Shown piece by piece: positions 25,158 to 37,017 of a stretch of 64,000 nt of DNA. The DNA is taken from assembly GCF_026000375.1 (NCBI RefSeq), contig NZ_AP026708.1, positions 1,242,501-1,306,500 on the forward strand, given 5' to 3'. Source of the stretch: Pseudodesulfovibrio portus. Its GTDB lineage: Bacteria; Desulfobacterota; Desulfovibrionia; Desulfovibrionales; Desulfovibrionaceae. How positions within the stretch are numbered: position 1 is the first letter of the stretch; each line of letters begins with the position of its first letter. The notes beneath the pieces were generated by a model that was not told the DNA's origin, made no database searches, and worked only from the letters and a program-made list of their open reading frames with translations. Position numbers and translations under genes: made by a program.

Positions 25158-28100
25158 CTAGCGGCGGGCTTCAACCGTCATGCCGGGCTTGAGATCGTAC
25201 TGCTTGCCGAATATTTCCACGGGCACGACCTTGTCGCCCTTGTGGTAGGCGGTCATGTAGACGCGGTCGGATTCGATGCGCAGGTCGTACCAGATGGACG
25301 AGCGGATGAAGGACAGGTGCATCTCGCCCCAGTGGGCCGGGAGGTCGGGTTCGACCTTCATGGGTTCCGAGGACAGGTTCAGCCCGGCAAAGTCCTGCTT
25401 GACCACTTCGAGCGTTCCGGCCATGACGCCGGTGTGGATGCCCTCGATGGTGGTGCCGCCCTGGGTGTCCCGGATATCCGAGGCCATGGCCTCCATGAAC
25501 CAGTCCCAGGAGACGTCGCTGGGGTAGATATACTTGGAAATGACCGCGTGCACGACCTTGGAGAGCGTGGAGCCATGGCTGGTACGCTGCTCGTAGAAGT
25601 CGTAGTTGGCCTTGAGCAGCTTGATGGGATCAGCCACCTTGTGGCCGAGCTGGGTCAGGATGCGGACCACCTCTTCGGGTTCGAGGATGTACCAGGTCAT
25701 GAGCGTGTCGGCCTGCTTGGCCACCTTGTAGTGGTCCGGGCTGTCGCCCTCGGCCTTGAGGATGCGGTCCATGCGGTGGATGGAGTAGAACCGCTTGCGG
25801 TAGCCTTCCCAATCCAGCTCGTCCAGGTCCATGTACCCGTCGAACTGACTGATGATGCCGTCCTCGGTCATGATCACGTTGAGCTTGGTGGTCATATCCT
25901 GCCACTTTGCGATCTCCTCGCTGGTGAGTCCGATCTTTTCGACCACCTGCTCCCGCGACTTGGGCGGCAGCTGTTCCAGGATTTCCAGGGATCTTTCCAG
26001 CAGCCAGACGACCATGATGTTGGTGTAGGCGTTGTCGCGGATGCCCGGTTCGTCCGACCCGGGCAGGGCCTCGTGGAACTCGTCCGGGCCCATGACGCCT
26101 TCGATGTGGTACTTGCCCGACGTCTCGTCGAAGGTGGCGATGCCGCCCCAGAACCGGGCGATGTCCAGCATCATTTCCGCGCCGTGATCGCGCAGGAACG
26201 TCTTGTCCTCGGTCCAGGACACGTATCTCCAGGCGTTGACGAACACGGCGATGGAGACATGCCTCTGGCGGCGGGACAGGTCCGGCCCCCAGTTGTCGGC
26301 CTCGGGGTTGTAATGCACCTCCTGGGTCTCCTCGCTGCCGTCGTCCGCAGTCTGCCAGGGGAACATGGCCCCGGTGTACCCGTTCTCACGGGCGTACTCG
26401 CGGGCCGCGTCGAGCCGGTTGTAGCGGTACATGAGCAGCGCCTTGGATATCTCCGGGAAGTTGGAGTCGAAGAACGGCTGGATATAGACCTCGTCCCAGA
26501 AAATATGGCCGCGATAGGCCTCGCCCGACAGGCCGCGCGCAGGCATGCCGGCGTCCCGGTTGGAGTTGTGCGGGCTGGCCGTGACCAGCAGATGGTAGAT
26601 GTGCAGCCGGAGCACGCGCTGGACGAACCGGTCTCCGGTGACGCGGATGTCCGCCTTCTGCCACAGTCCCTTCCAGCTCTTGGCGTGCGGGCCGTACACG
26701 CCCTTGAACGTCTTGACCCCCTTGAGGCCGTCCAGGCAAAGGTCCTGAAGATTGCCGGGCCGCCGATCGAGCGAGGTCCGCACGTAGACGAACTTCTCGA
26801 TGGAATAGCTGTGGTTCTCCCGGGCATTGACCTGCATGACCTCGGAGACCTTGGCCTTGTCGCGGACCACTTCCTTGCGGGTGACGACCTCCTTGCCGTC
26901 CTCCATGACCCTGGACTTGGACGCCATGAGAATCTGGTAGCGGGAATGGGAGGTCTCCACGTGCAGGTACACGCCGTCACCGGCCTTGCCGCTGGAGACG
27001 CGGTTCAGGTGCTGGGTGTTGAGGCTCGAATACCGGGCCACCCCGTCGTTCTTGACGTTCCCGTCCAGCGAGGAGCGTATGGTCAGCTTGGCCGTGTAGT
27101 TGAGCGGCGTGAAGTCGAACTTGAGCGCAAGGAGATGGGGGTCGGACATGGAAGCCAGGCGGCAGGAGGAGACCCTGGTGATGCGTCCCACCTTGTCCTT
27201 GACCACCATGTGCCGCTCCATGACTCCCTCGCGCATGTTCAGGCTGTGGCAGTAGCTCAGGACTTCCATGGACAGCGGGCTGGTGTAGTCGCCGGCCCCG
27301 ATCTTGTATTCCACGGGCAGCCAGTTGGGGCAGTTGACGAAATCGTTGTTCCAGATTTCGCGGCCCTGCACCATGCTGGGAGTCTTGTTGAACACGCCGG
27401 AGATGTAGGTGCCGGGATAGAAATAATAGGAGGAGCATTCACACTCGTAGGCTCCCCGCGTGCCGAGATAGCCGTTGCCCACGGTGGTCATGGTCTCGCG
27501 CAGCTTCTCGTCGCCAGGCTCGAAGCCGTGGTAGGAGAGTGACCATTCGTCCGTGGCCATGCCGGACTCGAACCACTCGTTGATCTCGTCCACGGTGATC
27601 TCGCCGAGGTCGGAGACCACCCGGTCCGCGCCGAAACGCATGAGCAGCTCGCCGGGCACGTTGCGGGCCACGCCCAGCGTCATGCCGAAGTTGCCCGCGC
27701 AACCGGCCTGGACGCCGGAGATGGCGTCCTCGACCACCACGCACTCGCCCGGCTTGAGGCCGAGCCGCTCGGCGGCAGTGATGAAGATGTCGGGCTCGGG
27801 CTTGCCCTTGAGGTCCAGTTCGGCGGACACCAGGCCGTCCACCTGGGTGTCGAAGTACTCCTGCAGCCCGCCCAGTTCGACCACCATGGAGCAGTTGCGG
27901 CTGGAAGTCGCCAGGCCGATGCGGACGCCCTGGTCCCTGAGCTCCCTGATCAGGTCCACGGACGTCTGGAAGACCTCCGGCCCTTCCTGCTCGAGGACCT
28001 CCCGGAACAGCTCGTTTTTCCGGTTGCCCACGGCGCAGATGGTCTCGAAGCCGGGCGCGTCTTCCGGGGTTCCCGGGTCCAGGCGGATGTTCCGTGACTT

Positions 28101-28319
28101 GAGAAAACTCAGCACGCCTTCGAATCGGGGCTTGCCGTCGACGTACTGCTGGTAATCCGCCCGTGGGTCAAAGGGCTCGAACTGGGTGCCCGTCGTCTCC
28201 GCGTGGTGCTTGAGGAACTCGTTGAAAGAGGTCTCCCAGGCCTGCGCGTGCACGCGGGCTGTCCGGGTGATGACACCATCCAGGTCGAAAATGACGCCTT
28301 TGAGAGTGATGTTCGTCAC
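25158..28319 (-). CDS. Beta-phosphoglucomutase / family 65 glycoside phosphorylase fusion
   Basis: 1053 residues, starting at GTG 28319 with AAGGAG upstream. The N-terminal HAD domain (about 1-245) is of the beta-phosphoglucomutase type: FDLDGVITR (Asp12, Asp14), later EDAISGVQAG. Residues about 265-1050 form a GH65 phosphorylase with (alpha/alpha)6 barrel signatures and the catalytic acid in VMGPDEFHE (Glu747). GH65 enzymes phosphorolyse trehalose, maltose or kojibiose to beta-glucose 1-phosphate, which the fused mutase turns into glucose 6-phosphate, so both steps sit in one polypeptide. The disaccharide is most likely trehalose because the next gene upstream is a trehalose-phosphatase-like protein. 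Cytoplasmic. Confidence 0.9.
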   Translation of the reverse strand: MTNITLKGVIFDLDGVITRTARVHAQAWETSFNEFLKHHAETTGTQFEPFDPRADYQQYVDGKPRFEGVLSFLKSRNIRLDPGTPEDAPGFETICAVGNRKNELFREVLEQEGPEVFQTSVDLIRELRDQGVRIGLATSSRNCSMVVELGGLQEYFDTQVDGLVSAELDLKGKPEPDIFITAAERLGLKPGECVVVEDAISGVQAGCAGNFGMTLGVARNVPGELLMRFGADRVVSDLGEITVDEINEWFESGMATDEWSLSYHGFEPGDEKLRETMTTVGNGYLGTRGAYECECSSYYFYPGTYISGVFNKTPSMVQGREIWNNDFVNCPNWLPVEYKIGAGDYTSPLSMEVLSYCHSLNMREGVMERHMVVKDKVGRITRVSSCRLASMSDPHLLALKFDFTPLNYTAKLTIRSSLDGNVKNDGVARYSSLNTQHLNRVSSGKAGDGVYLHVETSHSRYQILMASKSRVMEDGKEVVTRKEVVRDKAKVSEVMQVNARENHSYSIEKFVYVRTSLDRRPGNLQDLCLDGLKGVKTFKGVYGPHAKSWKGLWQKADIRVTGDRFVQRVLRLHIYHLLVTASPHNSNRDAGMPARGLSGEAYRGHIFWDEVYIQPFFDSNFPEISKALLMYRYNRLDAAREYARENGYTGAMFPWQTADDGSEETQEVHYNPEADNWGPDLSRRQRHVSIAVFVNAWRYVSWTEDKTFLRDHGAEMMLDIARFWGGIATFDETSGKYHIEGVMGPDEFHEALPGSDEPGIRDNAYTNIMVVWLLERSLEILEQLPPKSREQVVEKIGLTSEEIAKWQDMTTKLNVIMTEDGIISQFDGYMDLDELDWEGYRKRFYSIHRMDRILKAEGDSPDHYKVAKQADTLMTWYILEPEEVVRILTQLGHKVADPIKLLKANYDFYEQRTSHGSTLSKVVHAVISKYIYPSDVSWDWFMEAMASDIRDTQGGTTIEGIHTGVMAGTLEVVKQDFAGLNLSSEPMKVEPDLPAHWGEMHLSFIRSSIWYDLRIESDRVYMTAYHKGDKVVPVEIFGKQYDLKPGMTVEARR

Positions 28320-28343
28320 AGATCGCTCCTTGTTGCCTGAAAA

Positions 28344-29549
28344 CTATGGGCAGGACTGCATCGTGCCCAGTATGGCCACCAGCATGTCGGGTTCCGGGAC
28401 AATTTCCACGTTGGCCGAAAGCCCCCTGACCCGTTTGGCCAGGTCCTCGTTTTGCGTGACGTATATGGCCCGCGTGTCCGGGGCCAGCTCCAGGGCGGCC
28501 TCGAGCATGGGCACGTCCGACCCGGTGTCGCCGCATATCAGGTGCGGCCCGCGGAACATCTGGATATCCAGTTCCGCGTTGAGGAATTTCACGCCGTCCC
28601 CCTTGTCGAAGTCCTTGAGCCCGTCGTTCGAGGTCTCCACCGTGAGAATGATCTCCACGTCCAGGCCGGTGTCCTCGATGCGGAAGTTCATGGCCTCGGG
28701 GTCGATTTCCGCCACCAGTTCCCGCAGCACGGTCATGAACCGGCCCGACTCCGCCTCGTCAACGGACCGGCCGATATCCTGCCGGGCCACGGTGGTCTGG
28801 CCGAACTTGAACTGCAGGCCGGACCCGATGAGGGTGAACTTTTCAAATTCGGGCCGCGAGGTCAGCTCCGACAGCCGGACGTTGAGGGTGTCGATGGCCA
28901 CCTGCTTCTCCGGGGAGATCGCCAGCCGCCTGACGCGGCCTTCCAGGTCCAGGCACTCCCGTCCCTTGGACGCGGCGTAGTAGATCTTCCCCTCCGGGTT
29001 CACGCTGATCTCGATGAGCCCCTCCAGCGGGGCCGAAGTCAGGATGACCGGAGTGGTCGCCTTGTTCAGGGCGAACCGCGAGAAGAACACGGCATTGTAA
29101 ATGGACTGGATGGAGGTCAGGTAGCGGGCGCAGTAGTTGTTGATGGTCCCGTCCCGGTCGGTGATGAAGGCGTTGATGTCCAGCCCGGCCAACAGGTCCC
29201 GCCCGGCCGCCACCCGCTCGGTAAAACCGGGATGAAGGTCGGACAGGAATTCCAGGAAGGCCGCCTCGCCCCGCCGTATGAACAGCAGGTCCTTGCGCAG
29301 CTCGTTGATCTCGTAGTCCATGTCCAGGCCGATGGTCCTGTCTCCGGACAGGATGAGCGCCTTGCGCCCGTCCGCCTCGGGTACGGCCTCAAGGTCGGCC
29401 AGGGCGTTTGCCAGGGAATCCGCTGCCCCGGCCCCGTCGCCTCCGGCAAGGATGTCGGCCACCGAAGCGAAGCGCACCTGCCGGGTCTCGCCCATGAGCG
29501 TGTAGAAGTCCTTGAGCGTCTTCAGTTCCCTGCGTTCGATTGCCGGCAT
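28344..29549 (-). CDS. HAD-family trehalose-phosphatase-like protein
   Basis: 401 residues; AGGAGG is four bases before ATG 29549. HAD motif I is ITDRDGTINNY (about 140), and motif IV is CGDTGSDVPMLEAA (about 350), with a cap domain between, as in trehalose-6-phosphate phosphatases. The N-terminal 130 residues are not recognised. It lies 24 bases ahead of the GH65/beta-PGM fusion in one operon, so a role in trehalose or a related disaccharide is likely. No trehalose-phosphate synthase glycosyltransferase is visible. Confidence 0.72.
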   Translation of the reverse strand: MPAIERRELKTLKDFYTLMGETRQVRFASVADILAGGDGAGAADSLANALADLEAVPEADGRKALILSGDRTIGLDMDYEINELRKDLLFIRRGEAAFLEFLSDLHPGFTERVAAGRDLLAGLDINAFITDRDGTINNYCARYLTSIQSIYNAVFFSRFALNKATTPVILTSAPLEGLIEISVNPEGKIYYAASKGRECLDLEGRVRRLAISPEKQVAIDTLNVRLSELTSRPEFEKFTLIGSGLQFKFGQTTVARQDIGRSVDEAESGRFMTVLRELVAEIDPEAMNFRIEDTGLDVEIILTVETSNDGLKDFDKGDGVKFLNAELDIQMFRGPHLICGDTGSDVPMLEAALELAPDTRAIYVTQNEDLAKRVRGLSANVEIVPEPDMLVAILGTMQSCP

Positions 29550-29560
29550 GGTTCCCCTCC

Positions 29561-30970
29561 TCAGTATTCTATCCGCACCGTGTAGTTGATGACCAAACCG
29601 TCCGTTCCAGCCGACGGCGGCAACCCCTTGAGATCGAATTCAATGGTGGCGGCGTCCGCCACGGCGTAACTGGCGTCGGAGGAAAGCACTTTCCACTGCC
29701 CGGGGAAGGAGTCCGCGAGCTTGAGGTCGGCGGGCACCTTCTTGCCGTTTTTCACGGTGACGGCCCAGCCGATCTCGTAGGCGCTCTTGCCCACCTTCTC
29801 GAAGGAGGTCTGCCTGCGTTCCACGCTCACGTCAAAGGAGCGGCCCAGGACCAGGCGCACCGCATCCCCCTCGGCCACATGGCCCAGCCGCGTCTCGCCT
29901 GCCAGGAGGTGATGGCCGTCAGTGGTGGGCATGTATACCCGGACGGTCCCGGCGGGCAGCGGACGGCCGAGCTTGTTGACCGCGAGGTTGTCGAAGGTCA
30001 GCGCGGATTCCACGGACTGGTCGATCTTCCCGGCGCGTTGGCCGGTGCCAGCATGGTAGCGGCTGACCAACTCCTGCCGCACAGGAACCCCGGCGGCCGA
30101 GAACAGGCTGGCCTGGCGGGCGCCCTGGGGCGGCAGGGTGACGGCCGTGGGCAGGGTGTAGACGTGGTATTCGGAAAATGACTCCTCGGAAGCTCCCGCA
30201 GCATTGTCGGGCATGGCCGCCTCCATGGCCAGCACGGGCTCGCCGCGCCGGGCCATCTTGTAGGAGGCCGGAGCGCGCTGCACGTCGCCCGCCACCAGAC
30301 GGACGTCCGCCCCCTTGAAGGCGTAATCCGAGGCGTTGGTCACCGTGGCCCAGGCCTCCAGGTCGGCGGTGGCGCCGTCGGCGCTCACGGCCATGGTATA
30401 GTCGGCCTGCCAATTGAGGCCGCCCATGAGGTAGTGCAGGGCCACGCTCTTGCGGCCCTCGGACTCATTGTCGGTGGTCAGGGTCAGCGTGGGTTTCTCG
30501 TTGAAGCCCTTGGGCATTTCCGGGAGGAGAACGGCCTCGTACCCGCCCACATAGACTTCCTTGCCCATGGAAAAGACCGGCCCCTCGGCGTTGGACAAAA
30601 GCCTGGCCTTGCGCAGGATGCGCGCGTTGGCGTCCGCCGGGTCGGGCAGGATGACGCTCAACTCCTTGCCCACGTAGAGGTCGAGCAGGTTCCGGGGCGT
30701 GATGGGACGGTAGCTGTATTCGATGCCCTCGACCCCCATGCCGGGGGCCACCGCCCGGATGGACGTGGCGTCCAGGGTGGCCGGGACATCGGTGAACACC
30801 ACCACGGCGGGCCCTGCGGGCAGGGTGACGGCGCGGGTTTCACGGACCTGTGCACGTCCGGAATTGTACACGGCCACGAAGGCGCCGGTCGCCCCGGCGG
30901 ATGAAACAGCGGGAGCGAGCAGGAGGAGGGAAGCAAGAACAAGTGCGGGGAAAAGCATGGGGCGGGTCAT
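29561..30970 (-). CDS. Exported DUF4139 domain protein
   Basis: 469 residues; GGAGG four bases upstream selects ATG 30970 over one five codons earlier. It has a signal peptide MTRPMLFPALVLASLLLLAP. The region VAVYNSGRAQVRETRAVTLP and the beta-rich C-terminal part (ALHYLMGGLNWQADYTMAVS, NKLGRPLPAGTVRVY) match DUF4139/MuiA-type proteins of unknown function. No TonB or lipobox motif is seen. It is first in an operon with the trehalose-phosphatase-like and GH65 genes (11-base gap), which suggests an envelope or carbohydrate stress context, by inference only. Confidence 0.83.
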   Translation of the reverse strand: MTRPMLFPALVLASLLLLAPAVSSAGATGAFVAVYNSGRAQVRETRAVTLPAGPAVVVFTDVPATLDATSIRAVAPGMGVEGIEYSYRPITPRNLLDLYVGKELSVILPDPADANARILRKARLLSNAEGPVFSMGKEVYVGGYEAVLLPEMPKGFNEKPTLTLTTDNESEGRKSVALHYLMGGLNWQADYTMAVSADGATADLEAWATVTNASDYAFKGADVRLVAGDVQRAPASYKMARRGEPVLAMEAAMPDNAAGASEESFSEYHVYTLPTAVTLPPQGARQASLFSAAGVPVRQELVSRYHAGTGQRAGKIDQSVESALTFDNLAVNKLGRPLPAGTVRVYMPTTDGHHLLAGETRLGHVAEGDAVRLVLGRSFDVSVERRQTSFEKVGKSAYEIGWAVTVKNGKKVPADLKLADSFPGQWKVLSSDASYAVADAATIEFDLKGLPPSAGTDGLVINYTVRIEY

Positions 30971-31230
30971 CGGGCCTCCGTTCAATGGGTGACGATTGGA
31001 CTGGATATCCTTACCGGATATTGTTCAACAAGATACACGGCCATGATCGTTTTTGCAAAAAAATAACAAAGATTCTGTCCAGAAGACCGCCCCCGGGTTC
31101 ACGGGCAAAGGCCTCCCGCCCCAACGCCTTCCCAAAGCGCGGCAGTCCCCGACCGGAGGGCGGAAGAGCCTGCCCGGCGGGCAATTACCCACTCGCCAAA
31201 ATATCTCTTTCCTGATAGGAACAACCTGTC

Positions 31231-32211
31231 ATGAAGATTCTGATCGTCACCGACTCCGCATCAACGGTCGCCCAATTGACGGTGATCCTCAATGGTGCCA
31301 ACTACATGGACGTCAGAGCGGTCATTACCCTCGACGAAGCCATGATCGCCATGAAGCGTGCGGCGCTGGCCGACACACCGGTCGACCTGGTGCTCATCGA
31401 TCTCGACAACGCCGCCGCCGACGGCCTCGTTGCCACCCTGACCATCAAGTCCCACCGCGAGTTCGAGGACGTGCCCATCATTTCCATCACTGCGGACGAT
31501 TCCGCCAAGGTTCTCGACCGCGCCTTTGCCGCCGGGGCCTCGGACTATCTGGTCCAGCCCGTGGGCAAGACAGAATTGCGGGCCAGGGTCCGCTCCGCGC
31601 TCCAGCTGCGCCGGGAAATGATCAAGAGAATGCTCCGCGAACGGGAGCTGGAACGGCTGGCCAGGAAACTTGAACGGATGTCCAACCTGGACGGCCTGAC
31701 CGGATTGGCCAATCGCCGATGCTTCGACGACACACTGGTCCGGGAATGGGTCCGCAACGGCCGCGAGGATCATCCGCTCGGGCTGCTCATGATCGACATA
31801 GATCACTTCAAGCTCTACAACGACGCCCTCGGCCACGTGGACGGCGACACCTGCCTGCGCAAGGTCGCCGACGCCCTCACCCAGGCCACTCGCCGCCCCG
31901 CCGACCTGGTGGCCCGATACGGCGGCGAGGAATTCGCCATCATCCTGCCCAACACCGACTTCGAGGGAGCCCAGTCAGTGGCCGACAACATCCACGACAA
32001 CCTGGCCTCCCAGAACATCCGCCACCCGGACTCCACCGTGGGTGGCTGCGTGACCGTATCCATCGGCGTCGCCTCCGGCGTCCCCACCTGCGGCACCACC
32101 CCGGAACACCTGGTCCACGCCGCCGACCGCGCCCTCTACCAGGCCAAGCAGTCCGGACGGAACCGGACCGAAGGCGTCTCCCTGTCCGGCCCCGACGAAC
32201 TCCGGCAGTAG
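31231..32211 (+). CDS. Response regulator with GGDEF output (PleD-like diguanylate cyclase)
   Basis: 326 residues. A receiver domain (about 1-122) has its phospho-acceptor in VLIDLD (Asp57) and is joined by a charged coiled linker (about 125-160) to a GGDEF domain (about 162-320) with YGGEEF (about 231). RPAD upstream is an RxxD inhibition site. Phosphorylation should stimulate dimerisation and c-di-GMP synthesis. No kinase gene is adjacent; the orphan kinases at 1122 or 20253 are possible partners. Monocistronic. Confidence 0.92.
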   Translation: MKILIVTDSASTVAQLTVILNGANYMDVRAVITLDEAMIAMKRAALADTPVDLVLIDLDNAAADGLVATLTIKSHREFEDVPIISITADDSAKVLDRAFAAGASDYLVQPVGKTELRARVRSALQLRREMIKRMLRERELERLARKLERMSNLDGLTGLANRRCFDDTLVREWVRNGREDHPLGLLMIDIDHFKLYNDALGHVDGDTCLRKVADALTQATRRPADLVARYGGEEFAIILPNTDFEGAQSVADNIHDNLASQNIRHPDSTVGGCVTVSIGVASGVPTCGTTPEHLVHAADRALYQAKQSGRNRTEGVSLSGPDELRQ

Positions 32212-32370
32212 CCGTCCCGCCCCCCGAATCGGCACAAACCAGGATCACGACCCCCCGCAAGGACAGGGCGAGGGCCGCGCGCTCCGGGGAGTTGCGCACG
32301 GCCCTCATCAAACAGGGATGGGCAAGCAGGGGTCCGCAAGGATGGGACCCCCGACTTGAACAATGGAAAA

Positions 32371-32535
32371 TTATCTCAGGAAATGGATGGAGAGGTAGGC
32401 CCCGCAGCAGGGGCAGACCTTGACCGGGGACACGATCTCGGCCTCATCGACGATGACCGCTTCCCAGGGAAGAAAGCCATCCAGAGTGTACTGGACCATC
32501 AGCCTGTGACCACACTTGCAAAACCGTTCCTGCAT
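32371..32535 (-). CDS. Small zinc-ribbon protein
   Basis: 54 residues, ATG 32535 with AAAGGAGA six bases upstream. Two metal-binding knuckles, FCKCGH near the N-terminus and CPCCG near residue 41-45, make a rubredoxin/zinc-ribbon-like fold likely. The middle is acidic and hydrophobic (AVIVDEAEIV). It lies alone on the minus strand with an AT-rich upstream region (32570-32680) that may hold its promoter. Function unknown. Confidence 0.7.
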   Translation of the reverse strand: MQERFCKCGHRLMVQYTLDGFLPWEAVIVDEAEIVSPVKVCPCCGAYLSIHFLR

Positions 32536-32697
32536 GACGCTCTCCTTTCCTCAACGCCGAAGCGCTGTTGTTCTTTATGAGTCAACGTGATTTTTTAATA
32601 AACAACCTCTCTTCGTTTTGTCAATTAATTTTTTACATTTTGTTGTGTTTTTTTCTACAATTTCCCACGACCAAAAAAGTGCCAATTATCCCGAACA

Positions 32698-32736
32698 GAA
32701 AGCCCCCTCGCAACACACCGTTGCCAGGGGGCTTTC
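32698..32736 (-). terminator. Hairpin terminator of the S24 repressor gene
   Basis: Arms GAAAGCCCCCT and AGGGGGCTTTC with an inner GCAAC/GTTGC helix, 22 bases past the stop. The T-tract is weak on the minus strand. Confidence 0.7.
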
Positions 32737-32757
32737 CGATTCCTTACGGGAAAAATG

Positions 32758-33417
32758 CTACCGATATTCGCGGGAAGCCCACAGGACCTGGCCGATGACC
32801 CGGACGTTGTCCAGTTCGTCACCCGACAGGTGGATGGGCGAATAGTCCATGTTGTCGCTGCGCAGGACCAGGGTGCCGGGCAGCCGCTCCACGCGCTTGA
32901 CCATGACCGTGTCCTCCACGCCAACCGCATAGATGCCGCCGGAGAGCACGTCGGACCGGGACTGATCGATGAGCACCATGTCCCCCTCCTTGATCTCCGG
33001 CTCCATGGAATTGCCGATGACCTCCATGAGCACCATGTTGGCCGGATTGCCCCGGCTGTGCAGCCATTCCGAGCGGAAGGAGTAGTACCCTTCCACCTGG
33101 CCCTCCGTCTCGAACGAGCCGCCGCCCGCACAGAGGCGGGCGCGCACCTTGGGCACCTGCTCGTAATAGGGCCCCTCGTCCTCGACGGCCACCGCCGCCT
33201 CGGGCCTCGGCAGCCCCTTGCCCTGCTCCAGCCAGAGCGGATTCAATCCGAACCGGGCCGACAGGTCCAGAATCCAGCGGGCGGGCACGGCGTCCTTGCG
33301 CTTGGCAAGCGACACCGCCGCCCTGCCCACGTCCAGCTCTCGCGCGAGCTGGGACTGATTCTTTATGTCCGTCTCCGAACACAGCCTCCTGAAAAAGGGT
33401 TCAAATCCGTTACTCAT
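32758..33417 (-). CDS. CI/LexA-like repressor with S24 peptidase domain
   Basis: 219 residues. The N-terminal helix-turn-helix (about 1-70; NQSQLARELDVGRAAVSLAK) is of the phage CI type. The C-terminal S24 domain (about 95-215) has the catalytic serine in GNSMEPEI and the lysine in VMVKRVE, so RecA-stimulated self-cleavage is possible, although the exact cleavage site cannot be named. No phage structural genes are nearby, so it looks like a chromosomal stress regulator. Its own promoter carries an inverted repeat overlapping the -10 hexamer. Targets are unknown. Confidence 0.85.
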   Translation of the reverse strand: MSNGFEPFFRRLCSETDIKNQSQLARELDVGRAAVSLAKRKDAVPARWILDLSARFGLNPLWLEQGKGLPRPEAAVAVEDEGPYYEQVPKVRARLCAGGGSFETEGQVEGYYSFRSEWLHSRGNPANMVLMEVIGNSMEPEIKEGDMVLIDQSRSDVLSGGIYAVGVEDTVMVKRVERLPGTLVLRSDNMDYSPIHLSGDELDNVRVIGQVLWASREYR

Positions 33418-33441
33418 TGTTGCGCCTTGGTTAATAGATGT

Positions 33442-33488
33442 GTTGCTCTATGGTCAAAATGTTTAGCAACAATTGACTTTCACGTCAA
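33442..33488 (-). promoter_or_regulatory. Promoter and inverted repeat of the S24 repressor gene
   Basis: On the minus strand TTGACG (33488-33483) and TAAACA (33465-33460) are 17 bases apart. An inverted repeat GTTGCT / AGCAAC (33470-33465 and 33447-33442, 17 bases apart) overlaps the -10. Autorepression is inferred. Confidence 0.6.
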
Positions 33489-33569
33489 CCACAATTTGCT
33501 TTTTTATCAACTGCTCCCCTTCCGGCTGTCGGAAGAGCCGATCGTGCGCAAGGCCACCGACGGGTGCCG

Positions 33570-35760
<2,191 letters not shown>

Positions 35761-35777
<17 letters not shown>

Positions 35778-36858
35778 GCCCCGCCGTCCGGCCCCGGATT
35801 GCGTCAAACCGGGTTTCCCACCACGATTCGAAGGTCACATGCTTGCCCAGGGTGGAAGGGCCGAACACCACCCGCAAGTCGAATTGCCAAAATGCCTCGG
35901 TACAGAGCGGCCCCAGCTTTACCGCGTCCTTGGGCGTGCACAGGATCGCCCCGCAGCCCGCCATGTCGGCGGCCCGGGTGATCGTCAGCACGTCTTTCTT
36001 GGTGTACCCGTGGTGGTCCTTGAAGACCTTGTGCTGGGCGGGCGGATAGCCGAAATAGGCCGTGGCCGTGGCCGCCACCTGGGCCGGTTGACCGACCCCC
36101 GAGACCAGCAGGTAGGGAGCCCCGCCGAAATCGATGGCCGCGCCCTCGCCCACCACCTGCCTCAGGCCCGTGGGCGCGATGGAAAAGGAAAACACCGGCT
36201 TGAACAGCAGGCCGAGCCGCTTGTCCAGGACCGGCCTGAGTTCCTTGAACCGCTTGGGGGAAATCTTGATCATGAACGCGTCGGCCCTGTGGAGGGCGCT
36301 GCTCGGCTCCCGCCACGACCCGGCCGGAATAACCCGGTCCCACTCCTCCCCCAGGTCCTCGGGCCGGAGCAGGGCGAGGTTCACGTGCCGCCTGACCGCC
36401 ATGTGCTGGAATCCGTCGTCCAGTATGAACAAGCCCGGCTTGAACGCCTCCTCGGCCATGCGGCCCGCGCGGCCCCGGTCGGGATCGACGACGATACGGG
36501 CGTTCTCGTGGTTGCGGGCGAGCATCAACGGCTCGTCACCGGCCTCTTCGGCCATGGCTCCGGGCTGGACCACGTAGGGAAGCGTCTTGGGTTTGGCGCG
36601 ATACCCGCGGGAGAGCAGAACCGGCTTGAGCCCCTTCTTTCCGGCCCAGCCGAGAAGCCAGTCGGCCACCGGGGTCTTGCCCGTGCCGCCCCAGCCAATG
36701 TTGCCCACGGAGACCGTGGGCACGGAGGGGGTCCAGCTGCGCATGACTCCGGCCCGATAAAGCTTCTCGCGCACGCGCATGATCCGCCCGTAAAGCCAGC
36801 CGCAGGGCTTGAGCACGGCAGAGAGCGAGCGCTGCACTGTGGTCACGGTATCAGACAT
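35761..36858 (-). CDS. lpxK: Tetraacyldisaccharide 4'-kinase
   Basis: 365 residues from ATG 36858, with GGAG five bases upstream. The Walker A region VSVGNIGWGGTGKTPVADWL and the downstream LLSRGYR and ILDDGFQHMAVRR motifs are diagnostic of LpxK, which phosphorylates the lipid A disaccharide at the inner membrane. The N-terminal hydrophobic helix expected for membrane association is short. It overlaps rnr downstream by 17 bases. The organism therefore makes a lipid A-bearing outer membrane. Confidence 0.95.
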
Positions 36859-37017
36859 GGTACTCCAGGGTATGCTCCATCTGAAAATCATACCCGGCAC
36901 GGACTGCCGAGGCAAGGGGAAGTGGCCCGCAACAAGATTATACTGTCTCCATTGCTGAAAAAACTGTATGGTCCCTCCCATACCGATAACCAGACGGGAC
37001 GACGGAGGTACCGTTCC

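Noticed and set aside
25074-27542. A long plus-strand open frame opposite the phosphorylase gene
   Set aside because: Antisense shadow of a GH65/HAD gene with conserved motifs; no ribosome-binding site or family signature.
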